Assembly: GCF_964355755.1 (NCBI RefSeq)
Contig: NC_092671.1
Location: forward strand, 13,870,501-13,934,500
Length of the DNA: 64,000 nt
Direction: 5' to 3'
Source: Antedon mediterranea
Lineage: Eukaryota; Echinodermata; Crinoidea; Comatulida; Antedonidae
In this document: positions 26,901-41,800 of the stretch, in pieces
How positions within the stretch are numbered: position 1 is the first letter of the stretch
Layout of the letters: every line of letters starts with the position of its first letter
The notes under the pieces: generated by a model
The model's input: only the letters and a program-made list of their open reading frames with translations
Told to the model about the DNA's origin: nothing
Database searches by the model: none
Made by a program: the position numbers and the translations under genes

Positions 26901-29900
26901 AAATAATTGAAGTTTAGTACTCGCTTGGTTAGATGAACAGGTGCTTATGTAAATAATTAAAGTATAATACTAGCTAGGTTAGACAGAAAGGGGCTTATGT
27001 AATTATAGTTATAGTGCTATCTACGGGTTATGTTAAATAATATAATTCTTCCACAGAAATACGACAGCTTGATGAGCAGGGTTACTATGTTAAATGCTAT
27101 TACTAGCTAGGTTAGGTGGGCAGGGCTTAGAAAACATCCAGGATTACAGCACAGGAAGGATGATGTTCGGATGGCATCAGCAGATCTAGGGAACTTTTAA
27201 AAAAGTAGAATTGGAGGTCAGTTGCAAATACAACACTTTCACTTTCAAATGAAAAAAAAATAATAAAATAAAAACAATCATGAAGTGACCAAGATTTAAC
27301 ACATCCGAAAGAACATAATACAAGCCACTCAGAATTTTAACCAAATCAAAGTAAACATTCCCTTATCTAAAGATAACTGCTTGGATTTGTTGCTTGTATT
27401 TGACATCCACAAAAATCTAACTGTAGTTCTATATATGTGAATTATAACTCCTATTTACTTTAACTAAACTAGGGCATGAAAGTTAACATTCATATAAGTC
27501 TCCTATGGGGCTTAGAATCATCCTTGCAAATTTAATAGCATTCTTCAGAGAATTCATACAGAAAATGATTGATATGCTCAGTGAATGGATGGACTTTACT
27601 ACGACTCATAATAGATAACAATCACCCTTGAAAAGTAAATAGGTTATAGCTTAAGCTTAATATTTATTATGTGTTGGGTCTAGATACAGATATCCAAGTG
27701 GTGAATAAAGAAGTATTATTATCAAATCAAGGTTAAAAGTATGCAAAAATAAATTACTGCCTTCTGAATGCCCTAAGATTCGATTTTAGAAAGTGAATAC
27801 ATTTAATTAAAAGTTAGCAGGAAAATAAAGGAAATTGGTGAAGGTAAAAACAATTGGTGGGGGCTTAAAAGGGTACTAAGAATCGCAAAGACTTTAATTA
27901 GGAAAACAAAATCTGTCATCACAAACTTTAAATCTGCTCACTATCAAAACTGCTTCCTTTTTATTTAAGAAAAATATTTAGAAGAATATCATTACACTAA
28001 CAAATTTATACATTCTTGAAAATCAATGACCTCATAGAAATGGAAAATTATTAAATTCTCTACCACAACAAAAAAACTCAATCAAAATTAGCTTTGAAAA
28101 ATCAATGTCATCTCTTTATTTTATTCTTAAGTAAAATAGCACCCTTGGTCATGATTAAGATTTTGACATTTTGGAATTATTTTTTAAATACTCCTTACTA
28201 TTAATACACACATTGATTGGATCTTACAAAATATACTTTTTTTAATGGAAGCCTTAAATATTGCATAAAATTGTACAAACAAATATTAAAAAATGAACAT
28301 AGTAATTATTACTGGTATTACTACATTAAAATGGCAGTGATAAGACAAAACAATGATGAAAAAATAAACTTTTGATGCAAAGAAGAAAAAGAGCATAATG
28401 TTTTACAAATCAGTCAGATTGTGTTAGCTTTCCAACCAAAACACAATGCTGATTGGTTTGTGAGTATCGCTGTGACACACTCTTGCATCATAGCATTTTG
28501 TGTCATGCAAAATCACCGTCTACATCTACTAATACTACTTTCTAAGACCTGCTACCAATGATAAAGCAACCAGATAAAAAAAAACAGACAACCACATGTA
28601 ACAAAATGAGTTGAACATTTGAAAAAAATAAAACAGATATAAAAGGAAGACACTGAATTTTAAGAAGTGAAATGCAAAGATTGAATCACCTCCTCACAAA
28701 CCGCCATTTCCCGCTCTTCTTGCGCTATCATTTCCTCTTCTTTTTTCTTTTGGTCCAATTTGTCGCGCTTAACTCGTTCAGGCATAACATCATCCAGCAT
28801 GCCCAACTCTCGTTGCGTGAATACATAGTCAAGTAATTTACGAACACCTACAGTTCCCAGAACCTGACAATGATACATTAAGAATCATGTAAACAATAAC
28901 AACAGAATTTTAAAACAGAATCGTTAGTGATTTTTTTTTCTATGATGGACAGAGGTTTGAAATAATTTAGTGTATGATCTAGAGACTTTTCTGTAAAAAG
29001 AGGTTAAGATTGTTCCAAAATGGATTTTACAAGAAGATTATAATAAATATTATGAGGGTCATTGGTAAATAATCTTACCATAACTGGGAAAACAAGTGCC
29101 GCTTTTGTAGTCTTCATAATCCAAAGTATAACAAGACAGCTAAGTTGAACTGCAGTGAAAACATGTACACGACGCAGTTCAACTTGCCGGAGAAAGATGT
29201 AGTCAGGTTGATGCTTAGCAGGCATAAAGAACAGCTTAATTCTGTCAACAAACTACATAGATTAAAAACAGATATTACAATAATAATATCCTTGGAAACT
29301 TTGAAGCTGAGAAAAACGGGTTGTAGTATCATCAAGAATATATATAAAAATAAGCAAAACAGAGAAACATAGAATTAAATGTTAAATAAGAATATCTTAA
29401 GAAAAAATGAAAAAAAAAAGTTACCTGCACTCCTTCTAGAGAGGACACACCCATATACAGAAATACACCATATAACACAGGCATTGGAATAATCTATATA
29501 ATAAAAATCAAACCAGTTAAATTTCAACATACAGGAATACAGGAAAGCAGTGAGTCTTGCATCACAAGGAAAAATGAACACCACTACATACCTGCAACAG
29601 AGGCGTCATCAACACAGCTAAACCAATCAATATAAAGACAGCAAGACCTGTTACACGTTGCTCACGACATCCAAAGAACTTTGCTGGTTCTCCGGGAGCT
29701 GAGCACTCAGACTCAACCTTAAGACTGTTGACATGGTTAATGCTAAGGACAGTGGCTGCTACAAACCATGGTAGCCCAAGTATTGAACATAATGCTAACA
29801 TTACGGCAACTACAGTCAAATCAAGGTGATAACCAACTCCTTTCTATAACGTAAAGCAAAATATAAAATCACAATAAAAATTTCAACCCTGTCTATTTCT

Positions 29901-32900
29901 TGATACTGCATTCTGGGAAAAATAGTTCCAGAATACATCATTCGATACACATTTTACAGTACAGCTAGCAACCGGACACATTGCTGTAGTAGGCGAGTTC
30001 CTTATTAATTCTGAATGTAGGTGAAGGAGCTGCTGGTAGGGTGGCCATGTTCCTTTCCATGCTGACTTGGAGTCGTCATTTCAGGAATAGAACCTGGGTC
30101 TTTCTGTATGATAGTCAATTGTCCTAAACACTACTGGAAAACATATCAAAAAAACCTTCAAAGGTTTTATTATGTATTTTCAATCTCAAATAAAAAACCA
30201 AATGAGTGTAAAACATCCTGCTGTATGTATATTTATGTTACCTTTAATTTGTTCTCTCTTCTGTTGACAATGACAGCTGTGATTTGTTGGTCCATAAATA
30301 CAAGAATAACTGCTAAGAATGCTGGGATAACAGCAGCTATGGCAGTCCACCATGGATTGTCTGCAAATGGTGGCACAAACCAGTAATCTCTTGTTTCAGC
30401 TGTGGGCTGAAACAAGTCATGAAAAACAAACTCAATGAGAATATTCACATTATAAGATTGTGTGGTAATAACAATAATTCTTTAGGCTTATATACCACAT
30501 TATGCTAAAGCTTCGGTGCGCTTAACAGTAAAAATAAAATGACGGATAAGCGGGTGAATTTTTAAAATTGTCTTATCATTAGCAATTAACGTTGCCTGAA
30601 AGAAATATTCCAAAGACAAATGTGATACGATAACCATAATTCTTTGATAAATGGATGAACCGTCCGAAAAAAACTGCAAAAATTTATACATGATAAAATC
30701 ATGCAATATTTGTAGTACACAGTGTTTTATAATTTAATTGCGATATTTTTCCTTGATTCATGAATGCATCATACCTTGAACGTTGCAGGAACATTTAATT
30801 TTGGTGTATCAATACCACAAAGATAATCAACGAAAATCATCACTACCACAGCAGAAAATACGGAGAAATGGCTGACAATAGTACGGAACTGAATGAAAAC
30901 AACAAGGAAATAATAAATAATTATTATATCTTATAAAAAAATGTTAATTATTTTATATAAACATTTTAATTGTTACATAAACATTTTAATTGTTATATAA
31001 ACATTCTTAATTGTGTTATATAAACATTTTAATTGTTATATAAATATTCTTATTGTGTTAAACATTTAATTTTTATACAACTATCTTAGTTGTATATTTA
31101 TATTTTAATTATGTTATATAAACATTCTCAAATATGTTTTTCTTAATTATGTTATACTGTATAGACATTCTTAATTATGTTATATAAACATTTTTAATTA
31201 TGTTATAAACATTCTTAATTGTTTATTAATATTAATTTAATCAATTGCATATCAATAATCAAACAAATATCAAAACCTTCATGAGATGAGGAAAGAGTGA
31301 TTTCACTCCTCTCTGGTTGAGGACATAAACATAAAGTTGACTCAAAGACAAGTAAAGTTAAAGATTGCATTTAATTACCAACTTGGGCTCGAATCTAACC
31401 CCTAGCCATCAGCGCAAGCTCGGTGGTCTAGAGGTATGAACGCCAGGCTAGTGATCTGGACGTCATGGGTTCGAGTCCCAACTGAGAATTACTTGCATAT
31501 TCTCAATGTACTTAGTATGAAGTACAAATTATTATTTAAAAATCAGAGTAGGGAAAAACATCTGACCAATTAGCAACTTATTAACACAACATTACATTAT
31601 TATGATTGTCAAGACATGTTAACTTACTGCTGTTGGAAAATAAGGAGTATTCTTAAAGATTTTCAGCGTATATGCTAACTTGAAGGTTCCGATCATCAAA
31701 ATAGTTGACATTAGAAACTTGTCTGTGAATTTTGTATCGCTAGGGTCATGGTACAATGTGCTGTTGATGCTGCCACATACTTCAAATAAGTCATCCTCAC
31801 GGATTATATAATCGTATAACGCAGACTCGTTTCTTTCACAAGAACAGTCATATGTTGCATTGCCGATGGGTCTGAACAAAAATATATAAACCAACGTGAT
31901 TGAAATCTAAAGATCTGTCTACACTATCAAAGCAGTTTGATAAAAAAAAATTAAATCATCATGTCTATATATGGGAACATCACATTTATAAAGTTTGATG
32001 GTGTAGCCAGAGTTTAATTGATCTATATAAAAGTAAGCTTAATATATCAAAACATGATGGAATTAAATAATTCTTCCTTGATCGAAATATTAAAATCAAT
32101 CACTTACGCATTCTCACCACCTTGTTCATAAATAGAATAGAGTTTATGGAAAGCCTCGAAAATAAAGATAGCAGATATTAGAGTTGAGAAACTCTCCTCC
32201 GTGAAACGAGTAAAGTATCGAACCAATGAACTTGCATCTGTTGCTACTAGAATGAGACATAATACAGCTGTCCATATACCAATCCACCAACGAAATGGCA
32301 GATACTCTAATCCAGTCGAACTGTGGAAGGCAATAGAATACTAGGCTTACTGTGTGTATAGGAAAATACAATTCATATTCATGCAATTCCACCTATTCTT
32401 ATTCCAACTTGACTTTGGTATAGTTACTCACTAAATTTTTCACAAAATTGTTAAAATAAAATGTCTGTAAATTTGGTGTGCATATGTTTATGTTGTTTGT
32501 GTCATTCTTTTAATAATAGAATAACTTACTCGCAAAAACCAACTAAAATTTTTTCATAAATCAGAATAGGTCCAGTACTTCCCAGGATGGTAAGTGGCTG
32601 ACCAGCAAACAAGGAAAATGCAACCCCACATATGAAGGCACCAAGTAGCGACTCCAGCGTAGCCTAAAAAAAATATATTAAATTGTTATACATTACATAC
32701 AGTATTTTACAACACAATTGTGTAAATGTGGACCATAAACTACTAATTGTCTTCGAAAGTGATTTGGTAATGAGGAAGAGGCATGTTCTATAACAATTTT
32801 CAAAGACTTTCCATGTGTACAATAAAAACAAGAGCCTTTATCTATCTGATATACAGTAAAGTAGGTAATTTGGAATTCCGAGTTTAATTAACTTTATTGC

Positions 32901-35805
32901 ATTTTAATTTTTTGCTTACTCAATTATACATGACATTCTGAATTAATTATTTGTGGAAATATTTAAATATTTTGAGAGAATACGAAGATTTTGCCAGAGC
33001 TCATTAGATGGAATGGATATCCTGAAGTCTGCAGGATTTACTTTTGAATCGCATGTGATTATCCTTTAAAACTCATCTTTATCAATCTTGACAAAGATGA
33101 ATTGCTCTGATAACATTTATAATCAATGTTATCTGGATGTGACTGAAAATTGTGTTTGATATCCTAAAGCAACTAATCATAATACAATCACTGTTACAAA
33201 CGTGCAGATTAATGCGAGGCCATGTGTAGCGTTTCATACATCATTACAGATTATTACACTGAAAGAGTGCCATCACACATATAGTGACAAATAGTAATGA
33301 TTTGAATGCACAGGCAGCTTTGTGTTAATTCTACTTGATTGATTGTCATCCTTAAGCTTGTTTTGAAATGTAGTGTGCTGAATTTACGCCACTTACTGTT
33401 AAAGTATAATGAATCAATCATCTTAAAAGTCTTATATACTAAATATCTTAGTATATAACCTTTGATTGCCTTACTTAAAGTTCAGACAAATGGTCTTGAC
33501 AAAGCACACAATGCAAATAAGAGATTCAAGTTCCAACCTTAGAAAACTAAACACCAGTGGCAGTATTTACCATTCACGTTTAGGATCAGGGAAATAGTTA
33601 AAAACTCTCCTATCTAAAGTGAACACAATTTAAGGGAAATACTTCAATATTTATTGAGTTAAGTAAAATACTTAATATTTAAAGGAAATATATCATATTT
33701 TTTATATTAAGTGGATTATATTAAGTATTGACAACTAATGTATTGATAATGTGGAATCAACCAATATGCAACATTACATTTTAGACATTTGATGTGATGA
33801 TGATGCCAACCAATCATATTTAATTTTCCCCATGACTAACCATTTGTTGGTCTGTAGCATCACCTAGTAAGCCACCAAATGTGATGACTGGTGTTATACA
33901 GGCGAAGTACATGAAGAATACTGAAGCTAAACATTGCAGATGTAGAGCATCGGTAAAATCTGACAAGTAATGGCGTCCTCTACGTTTAATATCCTTCACA
34001 AGTCCACCAAATATTCTATAGTGAGTAATAATAAAAATAAAAACATTAAAAAATTAAATATTATGACCATTTTCAGTGTTTTTATTACTACAGAATCCCA
34101 GTAAGACACATATTCATAAATGTTGGAAAAATTTGATTTAATTAAATTTCATGAAGATATGTTCTGTATAACACATTAGCTTTACAATTTGCCTTCTCAA
34201 TTGTATTTTTTTTGTGGATAATAAAACAAGATTTAATATCTTACCGTCCTGTTCGTTCAAGACCTTCTTTCTTCTCTTCATCTTCTCCATGATCACCTGA
34301 GTAACCATTTGAACGGCAACCATCGTGATGGTCAAGCTCAAGACGGTGAGTGGGTGGTGGTGCTACTTTTGGTGGTTCAATGCGAATATTTGGATCCCAT
34401 ACACCTACAAAATTATATGGATGAAAAGTATTGTATGATATAAACAGTTGTTTGTTCAGTAAAAATGAGGATTGGAATATACATATGTACATAAAAACAG
34501 TGATTTTGGTATATAATGATAATATATCAATCTTGTATAGTGCCTAATGCTCAAATATTCTACTCGCTTCACATTATTACTCAGGTCATGTGTGGACAGC
34601 TTTCAATAACTATGCAGCTAATAATCACACCGCAATTGTGTTTAACCCTACCATGTACCCATTTACACCTGGTTGGAGAGCGGTAAAGTGTTTTGGCCAA
34701 GGACACCAGCAATGTGACGAGTGTTGGTTCAAACTCTCGATCATATTGTCATAAGTCCTATATAACGCCTATCACACTGTGCCACACACCCCATATACAA
34801 AAATGATAACTATATTCCATCATGCCTTATTACCTGGAGGTAGTACAGTGACCTGATCCATAAACTCATCAATGCCCGCAAGTAAGTCATCTCGATTATT
34901 TGCTTTGTAAGCGACTTCATGGAAAACCTAACAATACACACAAGAAATCAATATATTATATATAATGTCCATCAGTGAATTTGATATCTCCTATAGCCGT
35001 GTTTCCGCAGCCAAAAATCAAAGACTAGACAACAGTAAACAGACGCTATTAATATTTTGGGAGCAATTACAAATCGTCCACTCCATAGGTTGATTTTTAG
35101 TTGGATTATTTATCAATTTTTCCCGTTGCATTTTCATTTTCTAAAATTGATTAGAACTTGACTTGACTATTCAATATAACCGATACCACATAATACAAAA
35201 TTAACCAACTTGATAACAAAGATATGCTTATATATCAGGTGTAGTATATATCTTTGTAAAATATTAGAATGTTTTTTTTCTCATATAAAGTTAAAGTTAC
35301 TAACCTCGTCAGACATGAGTGTGGCAATGCATCTTCCAATCTCATGGTAGCGAGCTGTCTCCTCTGATGGTGGGCCCAGAAGGATAAAAAGAAATCTAGT
35401 GGGGATGGGAACCTCTGTCAAGTCACCTAATAATACAGAATGCTCTAACCGGACGAATGCAATGACTGGTCTTGACAAAAAGTCAACTTCTCCGACTAGG
35501 ACATTCGATGCCTCTGCTCCTGCAGGAATTTTCTTCATGAAATGGTGTTTTGCCTAAAAGACAACATCATAACAACAGTATAATATATATGAGGCAAGTA
35601 CTGTAAAAGTAAACATATTGTTAGTATTGCAACATACCATAGTATCCGATTTTAAATCTGAAATTCCAAATGCAGAAATAAATATTTATTTGTTGTATCT
35701 GTTAAAGGTAGAATGGGATCAAATTAGATATTAAATATACAGTGAAATGTTTATCTAAAATTAGAATTATAAAGAAAATAAATTTGAGGCCAAGGAAATT
35801 TTATT

Positions 35806-35850
<45 letters not shown>

Positions 35851-38800
35851 AAATGTGTTTAATTGGTACTGAAAAAGAGGTATGTAATAAATATTTTTTA
35901 ATTACAGTATTTACATTACAGTATTATATCTCCATTAAAAAGAATTAATGTTTTTGTTGCAATAATTATTTTAATCAGATGTGAGCAAGTGGTAAAGTTT
36001 ATAAGAGTAATCTTTACTACTTACTATACTGATATCAATTCATTTATGTATCATTCTTATTTATGATATTATATAATAAGTTAATCACAGCAAATCATAA
36101 CTAAATTCTTCCACCAATGTGCTCCCTTTTAACCCATAACTGCATACCCTAAGAACAAAGCAAGCTGGAATTTTGTTTCTATTGCTGGTACTAGTAGCAT
36201 TGCATACTACATGAGCCAAACTAATGCATGTCTCAAGATACACAAACTGAGCGTAATGAACATTTTGCAGCATTCTTGATATCAATTTTGACCTCTGACC
36301 CTACTTACCTTGAATATCTCAATTTCTCTTTTTGTTTTATTTATCTTAGCGTTGAAGAATTAATAAGAATTTTCAAGTATGGAATTTAATTTCTAGTAAA
36401 ATCTACGAATTTCTATTAATAAAACCAAATTTGTCATCAAGTGAAATTTCCCAGAATATGACACAAGAGCGTTACAGCAAATAGTCATTTGAACAATCTT
36501 ATCTTATAGTTATAATTAAATAAGGGAAAATATGCTAAATGACTGGTGAAAATAAAACAGATAGATAAAATAGATTATTTTTTTTAAGGAAAGGTTTCTC
36601 TGTACAAAGCACAAAACAATACTTTGCACCCGAAAAATATGTGACTGAAAAGTACCCGAGGAAAGGTATATGTAACAAGTAACCAATGAAACATCATCAT
36701 CATCAAGTACTCTAAGCAAATCCCTCATTTAAGTTCCCCCTATTCAAGTACAAAAGAGAAAACTACCTGCAGCATATTTTATTAATCACATTGGTAAAGA
36801 TCTGTCTACACTATATATATTTATGTGACAAAAGAAATTGATGTGCCCATATATGGACATTATGATGTCACATCACTACCATATTTGGGCATATCACTAC
36901 CATATTTGTGCACATCACACTTTTTTGTCAAACTAGTTTGATAGTACATGTAGACAGAGCTTAAGATTTAATTCCATCCCAATGGGACAAGCTTAAACCA
37001 TTAGAAGTAGAATCCCACCACATCCTAACAAGATCTCATTATACCAAGAACCCTCAACCATAAATCCTGCTTAAACTTTTCACTTTTTAATAATATGTCA
37101 TAACTCCAGTATCCATATGGCCAGAATTTAGGGCAGACGGTAACATTTTAGAGTGAAAAAAATTTTTGAGGTCTGATTCAACTAGACCATACAGTTTCTT
37201 TGTGCGTTGAAATTGTTTAAATATTAAATGGAGTATAAACCAATTTAAACTTAATATTGTATATGACCAAGTATTGTCTTAGGGTGCCTAGTTGCGATAG
37301 TTGAAAATTAGGTGGGATTATACAGCTCTTTGCACTAAAAGTAGATTCATCAAAGTTTATTTTTAGCCTAAATTAGTGGGTGAGATTATACTCAAGGATA
37401 GGATTATACTTGGTCATATAATTGTATAATAAATATGCTAATTTCATCCACTTCTTCTAATTTTACCATAAAATCTATAATTTATATGTAAATTTAAAAG
37501 CTGCAAATGTAATATAAAGTACATTTATCCAAATTAATGTATGGACGAATGTTTCTTACTTGCTTACGTGATTCGACTTACTATAATGTGTGGTATAGCA
37601 TTGATAGATAAAACTAGATGTGAACTTAGTGTGAACTCAATGTTACTTCAAATGTCACTTACAAAACGAATGTAATGTTAATTTCTGTGATGTTAATTTA
37701 AAAAGCAATGCTATATTAGTATATAGAAAAGGAGGAGGGTACAGTACATAAGATAATAAGTTGTGTCTTAGTGCCTAAATGTTAAAATGTACACTCTACA
37801 AAACAAATAATTTTATATAAAAAGATAAAAAATCAGAATCTTAAAAGTTGGAATTTAATATTTGTGATTATCGTGATAACTGGTTGATGGTACTGATTTT
37901 GATATTGATGATAGTGATGATGAGGCAATTGTTATGATAATGTTAATAACGATGGTGATATTGATATATGATTATGACGATAATAAGTGATTTACAACAC
38001 TAATGATAATGGAAAATATGTAATTTGAAGACATTTGGTTACAAGTGCCCCACAATTGATGACCCAAAAAATGTATATTTTGAAATGAACTTTGCTATGA
38101 AAAAATTGTTTTGTTATAAAATATCTAGCAAAAAAATAAATTACAATTTAATAAAAATAATAATAAACTAATAATCATTTGATAGAAATCAATACACTAA
38201 AGTTGAAATAGGTTATGTACACTAATTACACATTTAAAAACAACTGCAATAACTTTATGGTTGCCATGCCAATAAAATGGTTTGACAGAAATAAAAACAC
38301 TTGCCTCATGTGAGATATGAATATGTTTCACTCGCTTCTGTCCATGAGTAGAAATATTAATTAAATAATTCAAATATTATAAATATATAATGAACATGTA
38401 CAGTACAAACAAAAAAGCAATTAAAATTGTTATTCTGTGTAATGTGAATCTACTGTAGGCATAATCTGTTTTGTATTTTTAAGTCTAAATCTATGAATTG
38501 ATGTTTAAACAGAAATAAAAATTATACTTATATTTAAAACTTAAACAACATAATAAAAATAAAATAAATACCTACATACAAGTTTATAAAAACAACCATA
38601 TACACATAAAATGCATATTTAAAAAAGTAAACTAAAGATGCTTGCTGATTTTAGAGTTATCATAAATTTTATAAAATTGAATTAGTGTAAAAATGTTTTC
38701 AACCAATAACCAGGAATGTCTACTCTAAAAGAGGATAATAAATACATTATTGTTTACAAAATTGACACAGTAGTTTGATAAATAAAACGTTCTAGGATCC

Positions 38801-41800
38801 TTGATACAATTCTCGATTTTGGCTACGTACAAAGATACTTATGGACAAAAACAGTATCATTGTTCAAGCCATCATATTCATTATTATAATGAGACAATGA
38901 GTTTAAGGTCGCCTTAAATAAATTTTGTCTTCAACAAAACAAACCACTTACAGTATCACTATCTTCAAGCATTCACACTAAAAACTGGGTTTGAAACATC
39001 AAAGTAAATGGCTATCATAAAATACTAATTTGTCATCCTGTCTATCGTCATTTAAATGGCATATAAAGATTACAATTTTACCTTCATACTTTGGGCACTT
39101 GGAACATGAGGTAGACTACCTGATGGGGGTGTATTACTACCGTCAACCACTCCTAGATGCGAGCCGTGTGAAAAGCTCGTCCTGGGCATGGCCGGTGTTG
39201 ATTGGGTCGCAGACAAGGCTGTAAAGAAACAAAATCCTATGACAATAGAGAAAATCGACATACTGCTATAGTAAATTAGGGGGGGGGGGGGGGGTATAAT
39301 GCTAACAGTGTGTATTATATAACACTGTAAAGAGGAACTCCTTTGTGAGAAGATCAGTCCATATTTAACAGAAACTTTATTATCCTTAGTGTCCATAGGG
39401 AGATTTTTATTCTGAATAACAAATTACATTCAATTCATGATCATAATTTATGAACGCTGAGTTTTTATATATTTTTATCTTATTCAGATAAAACATATTG
39501 TAAATGTAACATAGTTGCTATATCAGTTTTCTTCGTATGTTCCTTTTCTATCCATTAGTTATTACAGACATAAATTTATGGTAATAGTATCTCAACATTC
39601 AATGAGCAATTTTTCCATTAACCTCTCTATACACTACGGAATACACGTTTCAAACAGCTCAAATACAAAAAGTCTAAGCAATCAGTCACATTTTCTCTGC
39701 TAAACAATACTACAGTGGATGTCTTTAAAAAGTAAATATGACTGGCTTATAGCAGAATCACCATAATTTTTACTATAGCATTAGCAAAGTCATCAATAAT
39801 ACATAATAATGTTATAAATATATAATACATTGTTCTTCAATAGTGAAGAATCATAGTTTTTAACAACCCATGAATATAGGTACACATTAGCTTAGGGTGC
39901 GTGAAAAATATGGGTAGAAATAATTGTAATACTTTTTCCTCAATTTTTTTAAATATATAATAATTTTATAAATATAAAATAAATTTTGTTCTTCAATAGT
40001 GAAGAATCATAGTTTTTAACAAACCATGAATATAGGTACACATTAGCTTAGGGTGAGTGAAATATATCGGTAGAAATAATTGTACTTTTCCCAATTTTTT
40101 TACCTTGTTCCATATTAGCATGATGATAGCTGCCTGACAGTGACCGTCCGATATCTACAAGCGACCTTATGCCTGGAAGCAAGCTGCCGTGTCGCTTAGA
40201 GTCTCGATGTTTCTTTTCGTATTGATGTCGATGACGACAAAGTAGCGCCTCTCGAACGTTGGATCTGTCTTCTTCATCAAGTTGACCAGATACAATAAAT
40301 TTATCAAGAACAAGATCTATGGGGAAAGTGAACTTAGTGTTTGGTAATTCATTATTAAAACACAATTACACACTTGCCAACTTTGGCAAGTGGACATTAT
40401 ACGCCAGTGTGGCTTTAATATACATGTAACAATTGGAGTTCATTGAGGGGAAGAACACATGTTTATCAGGTAGAGTGTAGGCTGTCTAGCGTAATGTACT
40501 GTAGATATAAGAATTGACATGTCATTGACAACGTGAATAAATGTGAAAAGTTCAGTATCAAACATACCAGCAATTTGATCAAGATTCTCAGCATTCATAT
40601 CAAGGCATACAGTACCAGTGAGAATGCAATTCCTTAGTTCAAACAAACTGTGTAGTGACAGTGTTGAAATGTGCGGCTTACTCCAGCGATCTGCACCTTC
40701 CTCCACATCCTCTTCATATTTTATCCATCTTAAAAATATCAAATAAACAATTTGTAATAGAAACCAGAGCTGGGTTTCAAAAGGAGGTTAAATTATTTGG
40801 AATCAAGTTTCTTCAATTCAATTCAACGTAAACATTTATTTTCTTTCTTTCAATCAATAATAAAAAAATTGAATAAGGTATTAAAAAAAGTAAGTACGAA
40901 TTTCAAATAATACATTTCATGAATATAATATATAAACACGACTGTATAACTATAGTATATAATGGAGGTATACCTCCATGAGTATATTGACACAAAATGT
41001 ACAAATGTAAAAGTAAAGTAAAATGATTTTACATAACAGGACACATTCTGTTTTGATCCTCCAAAATAATTTGGGTTAAATACTATGAATCTAGTTATAA
41101 TATTTTATTTCATGATTCAGTTTACATTATTACATACAGTACAGTAAAAAAATCAAGAAACAACAAATAAATAAATTCAATTTCAACTGTTAAATTCGCT
41201 GAGGTTTGAGGACAGATGATTGTAATGATTAAATTAGTATCCCAGTATTTCTTGATTGGGCAAATTGAAGTTGAAGGAGTTTATAACTATAAACTAATGT
41301 CCACTATATCATCACTGACCAAGCAGACAAATTAAATAGAAAGTGAAGTATAGATGATGATAATGTTTATTTCAAAGTCAATCACTGCTTATGATCAAAT
41401 TTTAATTTCATAGACGGACATCAAAATTCATTAAAAACGTATACTGTAATGTCCAGTATATCACTATTCATCTCCATCTAACTGAAAGATGCCTTTATCA
41501 GAGGTATTTATGACTATTATTTCTATTTATTCAGGAATTCATATTATTGATGAACATACAAATTAGAGTTGAAGTGTGCTGGACAAGTTGAGTGTCCAGA
41601 CCACAACAGATGGACAAAGAAAATCAACAATGTTGATACCATATGACACAAGATAGAATGATCCTTAATGAACTAAACAATTAATAACAATACCAGTAAA
41701 AAAATGTTCCTTTCATAATTAAGGAAGCTATCCTATTTTATAACACATTAACAAAATTGAAAGCTAAAAAAATACAATTTTATTTTCAGAGAAATTATTA

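Larger units (their letters stand above)
20988..28659 (-). other. Intron 20 of upstream SLC4 gene (with short-form 3' UTR if exon 20 is read through)
   Basis: Seven kilobases without recognisable exons. Contains the hAT-like MITE at 21047-21213, a reversed LINE-like 3' tail near 23391-23450, and a palindrome at 25562-25615. The rest is AT-rich unique-looking sequence. Confidence 0.7.
28690..34015 (-). other. Membrane-domain exons of the upstream SLC4 gene
   Basis: Exons 11-20 encode residues from about 499 to 1070: the spans from FGGLVKDIK to the VFTQREL segment, followed by a Lys/Glu-rich juxtamembrane stretch ([19 protein letters not shown]). The third extracellular loop (exon 31628-31871) holds three N-glycosylation sequons (NAT, NES, NST) but only three cysteines (CSC and VCG); the usual fourth is absent. 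The segment after FTRFTEE reads [13 protein letters not shown], closer to the SLC4A7-type KLFxL than to the KKMIK stilbene motif of NBCe1. [12 protein letters not shown] and REQRVTG lie in one unsplit exon of 252 nt. Confidence 0.9.
35554..39081 (-). other. Intron 7 of upstream SLC4 gene
   Basis: 3.5 kb. Holds the (TA)n tract at 35809-35848 and the MITE at 36796-36964. Otherwise AT-rich sequence without visible exons. Confidence 0.7.
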
